Shown: piece by piece, positions 59,462 to 64,000 of the stretch
Numbering within the stretch: position 1 is the first letter of the stretch
How the letters are laid out: the number at the start of each line of letters is the position of its first letter
DNA from: Actinoalloteichus_B caeruleus
Lineage (GTDB): Bacteria > Actinomycetota > Actinomycetes > Mycobacteriales > Pseudonocardiaceae
Assembly: GCF_000718005.1 (NCBI RefSeq)
Contig: NZ_JODV01000008.1
Strand: one strand, 5' to 3'
Length of the DNA stretch: 64,000 bases
Notes under the pieces: generated by a model
Told to the model about the DNA's origin: nothing
Databases searched by the model: none
What the model saw: the letters and a program-made list of their open reading frames with translations, nothing else
Translations under genes and position numbers: made by a program

Positions 59462-60967
59462 ATGCGAAAGTGGGTGTCCGAGGCTCTGAGACGGACGAAC
59501 CGGCTGGACGGGAGACTGGTGCGCGCGAGCGGCCGACTACCGGCGACCAGAGCTGACGCGGTGTTCAGGGGCCTGGGCACCGCCGCGAACCACAGCCTGC
59601 TCTGGTTCGGGATCGCCGCCCTACTGGCGTCACGCGAAGGTGTGACGCGGCGTGCCGCGTACCGCGCCGTGATCTCGATCGCCGGAGCGAGCTTCACCGC
59701 GAACCTCGTCGGGAAGCCGTTGGTGCCCCGGAGGCGGCCCGCGACGGACCTGATCTCGGCGGAGCGACGTTACGCGGCTCCACCCGTCTCCTCGTCGTTC
59801 CCGTCCGGCCATGCCGCCTCGGCTGCGGCCTTCGTCACGGCCGTGGGCATGGAGGCGCCGAAAGCCCTCCCGGTCGTCGCGCCCCTCGGTGCGGCGGTCG
59901 CGTACTCGCGGGTGCACACCGGTGTCCACTGGCCCAGCGATGTCGTCTTCGGCGCGCTGCTCGGCGGTGGGGTGGCGCTGGCGACGCGGCGGTGGTGGCC
60001 GCTGACGGACGGCGGGCCCGCGATCCGGCGGTCCCCGGTGCGGGCCACCCCGCTCTCCGACGGCGAGGGGCTGCTGGTCCTGGCCAACCCCGGCTCCGGG
60101 TCGGGTGGTGCCGATCCGACCGATCTGGTGTCCGAGTCCTGGCCGTCGGCCCGGATCCTGTCCCCGCCGGACGACGAGGCCACCGACCTGAGGCGGCACG
60201 TCGAGGAGGCCGTGGCCGGCAGCGCGGAGCCGGTGCGCGCGCTCGGCGTGGCCGGCGGTGACGGCACCGTCGCCGCGGTCGCGACCGTGGCCGCCGAGCG
60301 GGGCCTGCCGCTGGTGGTCATCCCCACGGGGACGTTGAACCACTTCGCGCGGGACGTGGCCGCGGGGTCGCCCGGGAGTTCCGCGTTGGCCACCGAGGAG
60401 GGCTTGGCCATCGAGGTGGACATCGGGACCGTGGACGGCGTCGGGGCGGGGTGCCGGTGGTTCGTGAACACGGCGAGCCTCGGCGGTTACCCGGATCTGG
60501 TCCGGTACCGGGAGCGGTGGGAGCCCCGCTGGGGCCGGTGGTTGGCGGGAGCGGCGGCACTCGTCCGCGTGCTGCGGGAGGCGGAGCCGATCCGGGTGCG
60601 GATCGACGGCCGGGAACGCGCCGTCTGGCTCCTCTTCGTCGGGAACGGGGTGTACGAACCCCGCGGTTTCGCCCCGATGAACCGCCAGCGGATGGACGAC
60701 GGGCTGCTCGATGTCCGCTACGTCCGCGCCGACGTGCCGTTCTCACGGCTGCGGTTCCTGGGGGCGGCCCTGACGGGCGCGTTGCACCACAGCCGCACGT
60801 ACGTGCAGCAGGAGCGGCCGCGTTTCGAGGTAGACCTGGTCGACGACCGGACCAGGCTCGCGGTCGACGGGGAGGTGGCACCGGCGGGACGCTGGTTCCG
60901 GTTCACCACCCGGCCCCGTGCGCTGCGCGTCTACCACTGGCCGGAACGGGACGAGTGGCGTGGTTGA
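59462..60967 (+). CDS. PAP2 phosphatase-diacylglycerol kinase fusion
   Basis: About 501 residues in two domains. Residues 1-185 are a PAP2-type phosphatase with KPLVPRRRP, SSSFPSGHAASAAAF and SRVHTGVHWPSDV (the three PAP2 motifs). Residues 205-500 are a diacylglycerol/sphingosine kinase catalytic domain with ANPGSGSGG, GVAGGDGTVAAV and IPTGTLNHFARD. The fusion suggests lipid phosphate turnover at the membrane. ATG 59462 lies exactly 6 bases after TAGCTT (59450-59455). It is divergent from pafA and interrupts the usual prcA-pafA adjacency. Confidence 0.9.
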   Translation: MRKWVSEALRRTNRLDGRLVRASGRLPATRADAVFRGLGTAANHSLLWFGIAALLASREGVTRRAAYRAVISIAGASFTANLVGKPLVPRRRPATDLISAERRYAAPPVSSSFPSGHAASAAAFVTAVGMEAPKALPVVAPLGAAVAYSRVHTGVHWPSDVVFGALLGGGVALATRRWWPLTDGGPAIRRSPVRATPLSDGEGLLVLANPGSGSGGADPTDLVSESWPSARILSPPDDEATDLRRHVEEAVAGSAEPVRALGVAGGDGTVAAVATVAAERGLPLVVIPTGTLNHFARDVAAGSPGSSALATEEGLAIEVDIGTVDGVGAGCRWFVNTASLGGYPDLVRYRERWEPRWGRWLAGAAALVRVLREAEPIRVRIDGRERAVWLLFVGNGVYEPRGFAPMNRQRMDDGLLDVRYVRADVPFSRLRFLGAALTGALHHSRTYVQQERPRFEVDLVDDRTRLAVDGEVAPAGRWFRFTTRPRALRVYHWPERDEWRG

Positions 60968-61336
60968 ACCAGCACCGCCGTGGTCGGGCGGGGCCGCCGC
61001 CCGCCCGTCCCCTCCGCCTCGCTCGTCCCGGCCCGCTCGCGATGGTCGCGGGGGATGTCGCCGGCTTCCCGCGGAGGGGGATCGCGAGCCGGGTCGGGTG
61101 GTGCTGGGCTCCGCCGTGCGGGCCGGTGGGCGCTCGTGCGCCCCGACCCCGCCCGGAGCGGCCGTGCGGCGGAGCCCAGCCGTGGGTGGGGGAAGGTCGG
61201 CGGTGGCGCGGAGGACGCCCCGGCCCGGGCCGCCGCCCTGCCGGTGGACCGGACCGGGACCGGCTACTGGCCGTCGCCGGCAGTCGACCGGATCGGATGA
61301 CGACAGCGGCCCTTCCTTCGGGTTCGATGGGACCGT
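60968..61336. other. GC-rich gap, no gene seen
   Basis: About 370 bases between the PAP2-kinase gene and the universal stress protein gene. Open frames here are Arg/Pro/Gly-rich and show no recognisable family. No hairpin or promoter stands out. Confidence 0.4.
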
Positions 61337-61774
61337 ATGGACTCGTCCTCGGGGAGCTTCGAAGGGCCGGTGGTCGTCGGCCTGGACGGGTCGCGGCCGT
61401 CGCTGGTCGCGCTCCGGGCCGCGGCCGACGAAGCGAAGTGCCGTTCCGCTCCGCTGCACGTCCTGCGGGCCTGGACGCTGCGGAGCGCGTCACGCCCCCC
61501 GGGCCTGCCGCCCGCGACGGTTCCCAGCCTCGACGAGTACGCCGGGTGGATGCGCGAGCACACCGTCCGGGTCGTGGCGGACTGCCTGGGTGAGGCTGAG
61601 GAGGTCACGGTGGGCGCGCCCCGGGGGCGCGCCGTCACCGTCCTCCTGGCGGCGTCCGCGACCGCCGGTCTGCTGGTTCTCGGCCACCGGGGCCGGGGCG
61701 GCCGGCTGATGCTGGGCTCGGTGGCCGCGCAGTGCGTCCGCGCGGCCGAATGCCCGGTCCTGGTGGTGCGGTGA
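61337..61774 (+). CDS. Universal stress protein (UspA family)
   Basis: 145 residues, single Usp domain. It starts with VVVGLDGSRPSLVALRAAADE and ends with the ATP-binding loop GHRGRGGRLMLGSVAAQCVR and AAECPVLVVR (G-2x-G-9x-GS type). Convergent with prcA. Start ATG 61337 with no clear ribosome site. Function is a general stress/nucleotide-sensing role by family. Confidence 0.88.
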   Translation: MDSSSGSFEGPVVVGLDGSRPSLVALRAAADEAKCRSAPLHVLRAWTLRSASRPPGLPPATVPSLDEYAGWMREHTVRVVADCLGEAEEVTVGAPRGRAVTVLLAASATAGLLVLGHRGRGGRLMLGSVAAQCVRAAECPVLVVR

Positions 61775-61798
61775 TCGGGCGTCGAACCTCGGGCGCCA

Positions 61799-62557
61799 CT
61801 ACTCGGCGGCGGGACCGTCCGGCGCGTCCTCGCCCGACCGTTCCTCGACCAGCGTCGCCAGGGTGGCGGTGGGGATCCGCCGGAAGGCCCGGTTCGGTCG
61901 GAACCGCTCCAGCACCGCCACCTCCAGCTGGTTGACGGAGATCTCGCGCTTCGGCGCCGCGGCGCCCCCGCTCCCCGAGCCCGTCCCGACCTCGGCGCCG
62001 AGGGCCCGCACGGCCAGCCGCAGGGCAGCGGCCAGCTCCAGACCCTCCTGGTAGTCCTCCCGGAGGACACCCCGGATGGTGTCGGCCTGGCCGCCCATCA
62101 CCACGAAGCGGGACTCGTCGTCGATCGACCCGTCGTAGGACAGGCGGAACATCTTGTCGTTCTCCTGCGAGGAGCCGACCTCGGCGACGCAGACCTCGAC
62201 CTCGTAGGGCTTCACCCGCTCCGTGAAGACGGCGTCGAGCGCCTTCGCGTAGACGTTGGCCAGCGTCTGACCCGAGACGTCCTTCCGGTCGTAGGCGTAC
62301 CCGGTGAGGTCCGCGTGCCGGATGCCGGCGACCCGGAGGCTGTCGAACTCCGGGTAGCGGCCGACGGCGGCGAACCCGATCCGGTCGTAGATCTCCGAGA
62401 CCTTGTGCAGCGTGTTGGACGGGTTGTCCGCGACGAAGAGCACCCCGTCGGAGTAGGTGAGGACGACGACGCTCCTGCCCCTGGCGATGCCCTTGCGGGC
62501 CAGGTCGGAGCGCTCGCGCATCAGCTGTTCTGGCGAGGTGTAGAAGGGCAGAGTCAC
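61799..62557 (-). CDS. prcA: Proteasome alpha subunit
   Basis: 252 residues. Typical alpha-subunit N-terminus MTLPFYTSPEQLMRERSDLA, KGIARGRSVVVLTYSDGVLF, then LHKVSEIYDRIGFAAVGRYPEF. Alpha rings cap the 20S core and gate entry. The C-terminal 35 residues are variable (RRIPTATLATLVEERSGEDA). Lies 58 bases behind prcB in the same operon. Confidence 0.97.
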   Translation of the reverse strand: MTLPFYTSPEQLMRERSDLARKGIARGRSVVVLTYSDGVLFVADNPSNTLHKVSEIYDRIGFAAVGRYPEFDSLRVAGIRHADLTGYAYDRKDVSGQTLANVYAKALDAVFTERVKPYEVEVCVAEVGSSQENDKMFRLSYDGSIDDESRFVVMGGQADTIRGVLREDYQEGLELAAALRLAVRALGAEVGTGSGSGGAAAPKREISVNQLEVAVLERFRPNRAFRRIPTATLATLVEERSGEDAPDGPAAE

Positions 62558-62615
62558 GTGGGAGCTCCCGGCGGGATGAGAGGGTCTGGCTGGGCTGGGT
62601 CGTCGTTCGCCGGGC

Positions 62616-63464
62616 TCAGCCGCCCGGGTTGTCCCGGCGACCGGCGACGACGGACTCCGCCACCGAGGCGGCCCGCTCGTCGGTCAGCCGGACCGCGCCG
62701 TGCTCCGGGGTGATGGTGACGATGACCGGGTAGATCTTCCTCGCGAGGTCCGGGTGGCCGGTGGCCGTGTCGTCGTCCGCCGCGTCGTACAGCGCCTCCA
62801 CGGCGTTGCGGATCGCGGTGTCCTCGTCCACGTCCCGCTCGTGGCGCTTCTTCAGCGCCGACTTGGCGAACAGGGAGCCCGAACCGACGGCGTGGTAGGA
62901 GCCGTGCTCCTCGTAGCGGCCCCCGGTCACGTCGTAGTTGAAGATCCGGCCCGGCCACTCCGTCCCGTTCGAGTCGACGTCGATCCCGACGAACAGCGGT
63001 ACGACGGCCAGTCCGGCCATCGCCAGCTCGAGGTTGCCACGGATCATGTTCGACAGCTGGTTGGCCTTGCCCTCCAACGAGAGCGACACCCCGTGGATCT
63101 TCTCGTAGTGCTGGAGCTCCACCGTGAACAGGCGGACGAGTTCCAGCGCGATGCCGGCCGTCCCCGCGATGGCCACCGCGGAGTAGGCGTCCGCGGTGAA
63201 GACCTTCTCGATGTCCCGTTGCACGATGAGGTTGCCCGCGGTGGCCCGCCGGTCACCCGCCAGCAGCACTCCGCCCCGGTACTTCAACGCCACCACGGTC
63301 GTGCCGTGCGGCGGGTGCCCGACCTGCCCTTCTGGCATCGCCCGGTTTCCGGGCAGCAGTTCGGGCGCGGCCGCCCGCACGAAGTCGACGAAGGATGATC
63401 CGGGAGCGAAGTAGGCGTTCGGCAGGGCCGCGCCCGAGTGGGCGCGGGCTGTCGGGTTCTCCAT
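62616..63464 (-). CDS. prcB: Proteasome beta subunit
   Basis: 282 residues. A 54-residue propeptide is predicted to be cut before Thr55 in PPHG-TTVVALKY, giving the catalytic N-terminal threonine. Further family features: GVLLAGDRRATAGNLI, KVFTADAYSAVAIAGTAGIA, YHAVGSGSLFAKSALKK. Forms the inner rings of the 20S core. Downstream of pup, upstream of prcA. Confidence 0.97.
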   Translation of the reverse strand: MENPTARAHSGAALPNAYFAPGSSFVDFVRAAAPELLPGNRAMPEGQVGHPPHGTTVVALKYRGGVLLAGDRRATAGNLIVQRDIEKVFTADAYSAVAIAGTAGIALELVRLFTVELQHYEKIHGVSLSLEGKANQLSNMIRGNLELAMAGLAVVPLFVGIDVDSNGTEWPGRIFNYDVTGGRYEEHGSYHAVGSGSLFAKSALKKRHERDVDEDTAIRNAVEALYDAADDDTATGHPDLARKIYPVIVTITPEHGAVRLTDERAASVAESVVAGRRDNPGG

Positions 63465-63518
63465 GAGGCGGTGTACTCCTGGGTCGGCGTGACGGGTACG
63501 GCGGGCGGTGCCGACGGC

Positions 63519-63713
63519 CTACTGGCCGCCCTTCTGGACGTAGGCTCGCACGAAGTCCTCGGCGTTCTCCTCCAGGACGTCGTCGATCTCGTCCAGGATG
63601 GTGTCGACGTCCTCGCCAAGCTGTTCGCGCCGCTCCTGGCCCGCGGTCGTGGCTTCCTGGGCCTCGTCGTCCCCGTCGCCACCGCCGTGCTTCTGCGCGT
63701 GTTCCTGTGCCAT
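63519..63713 (-). CDS. pup: Pup, prokaryotic ubiquitin-like protein
   Basis: 64 residues, acidic and disordered N-terminus, then the helix EDVDTILDEIDDVLEENAED that binds the Mpa/ARC coiled coil, ending VQKGGQ. The terminal Gln must be deamidated to Glu by Dop before PafA can ligate it. Located between dop and prcB as in other actinobacteria. Confidence 0.98.
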   Translation of the reverse strand: MAQEHAQKHGGGDGDDEAQEATTAGQERREQLGEDVDTILDEIDDVLEENAEDFVRAYVQKGGQ

Positions 63714-63809
63714 CAGTCCTCCCGATGTCAGGGCGTTGCCCGTGTCCCAAGATTACCCAGTTGGCGGGGCGTCCGTCGTCCCGCCGAGCGGCCGACCGGG
63801 GTGGTCCCG

Positions 63810-64000
63810 CTACCGCCGGGTCAGCGAGTCGACGAGTTCCTCAGCGCTGGACGAGGCCTCAAGCAGGTGGCCGACGTGGGCTTTCGTCCCTCGCAGCGGC
63901 TCCAGGGTGGGGATGCGCACCAGGGACTCCCTGCCGAGGTCGAAGATCACCGAGTCCCAGGAGGCCGCCGAGATCTGGGCCGGGTACCGCTCCATGCACT
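63810..64000 (-). CDS. dop: Dop, Pup deamidase/depupylase (C-terminal part only)
   Basis: The last 63 codons visible, encoding about 62 residues: AQISAASWDSVIFDLGRESL, VRIPTLEPLRGTKAHVGHLL, a clear match to the C-terminus of Dop (PafA homologue that converts Pup-Gln to Pup-Glu and removes Pup). The gene continues past the right edge. It is the first visible gene of the dop-pup-prcB-prcA series. Confidence 0.93.
   Translation of the reverse strand, partial: CMERYPAQISAASWDSVIFDLGRESLVRIPTLEPLRGTKAHVGHLLEASSSAEELVDSLTRR

Noticed and set aside
61016..61330. Second, decayed universal stress protein gene before the intact one
   Set aside because: A few residues look Usp-like (GRVVLGSAVRAGG) but the match is too short to support.

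Overview
The window is high-GC DNA (roughly 70% or more) from a filamentous-type actinobacterium. It carries a complete Pup-proteasome locus, RbpA, HelY, PafBC, a polyprenyl-phosphate mannosyltransferase beside Lnt, and many genes that start 6-7 bases after a -10-like hexamer with no ribosome binding site. The gene content would fit the Nocardiopsis/Streptomonospora/Thermobifida group, but that placement is inference from content, not from a marker gene.

Layout. 1-3.5 kb: sulfur metabolism (cysH, start of cysD) and a YeiH-type transporter divergent from a LysR regulator. 3.5-4.3 kb: a lone short-chain dehydrogenase. 4.9-18.8 kb: a four-gene, translationally coupled minus-strand operon. It encodes a 3124-residue iterative PKS-NRPS (KS-AT-DH-KR-ACP-C-A-PCP-TE), two phytoene-desaturase-like FAD oxidoreductases and one zinc-free MDR-type reductase. 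This is the signature of a polycyclic tetramate macrolactam (PTM: ikarugamycin/HSAF/frontalamide) cluster. The A-domain residues read as an ornithine-type pocket and codon 4 of the synthase is the rare TTA. About 1 kb of non-coding DNA precedes the operon. 19.8-22.1 kb: a stand-alone transposase N-terminal-domain protein and a glycosyltransferase-like gene. 22.5-23.9 kb: a frameshifted alkB relic followed by an intact tag gene (alkylation repair).

23.9-33.5 kb: malic enzyme, a two-component system, an orphan tyrosine recombinase, a VOC protein, a PAS-GGDEF-EAL protein and thymidine kinase. 33.6-37.5 kb: rbpA behind a sigma-R-like promoter, the ppm1-lnt lipoprotein/glycan pair and a DUF1707 protein. 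37.6-46.8 kb: an amidohydrolase, FxsA, a KamA-type radical-SAM aminomutase, an FtsX-like ABC exporter with two separate ATPases, and an SGNH hydrolase. 47-55.3 kb: Lrp regulator with M24 peptidase, a 5'-3' exonuclease, a holin-like protein, an Eis-like acetyltransferase, a DUF4333 protein and HelY.

55.3-64 kb: the Pup-proteasome neighbourhood in the order tatA, small membrane protein, pafC, pafB, pafA, [PAP2-DAG kinase, Usp], prcA, prcB, pup, dop (cut by the window end). Pup is deamidated by Dop, ligated to substrates by PafA, and the tagged proteins are degraded by PrcAB. PafB/PafC are the WYL-domain DNA-damage activators. tatC, which usually sits between tatA and helY in this neighbourhood, is absent there.

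The most notable parts are the PTM operon with its TTA codon and missing tailoring genes, the decaying alkB, the sigma-R-like promoter of rbpA, the consistent leaderless-start pattern and the missing tatC. No CRISPR array, complete insertion sequence, rRNA or tRNA gene was seen.
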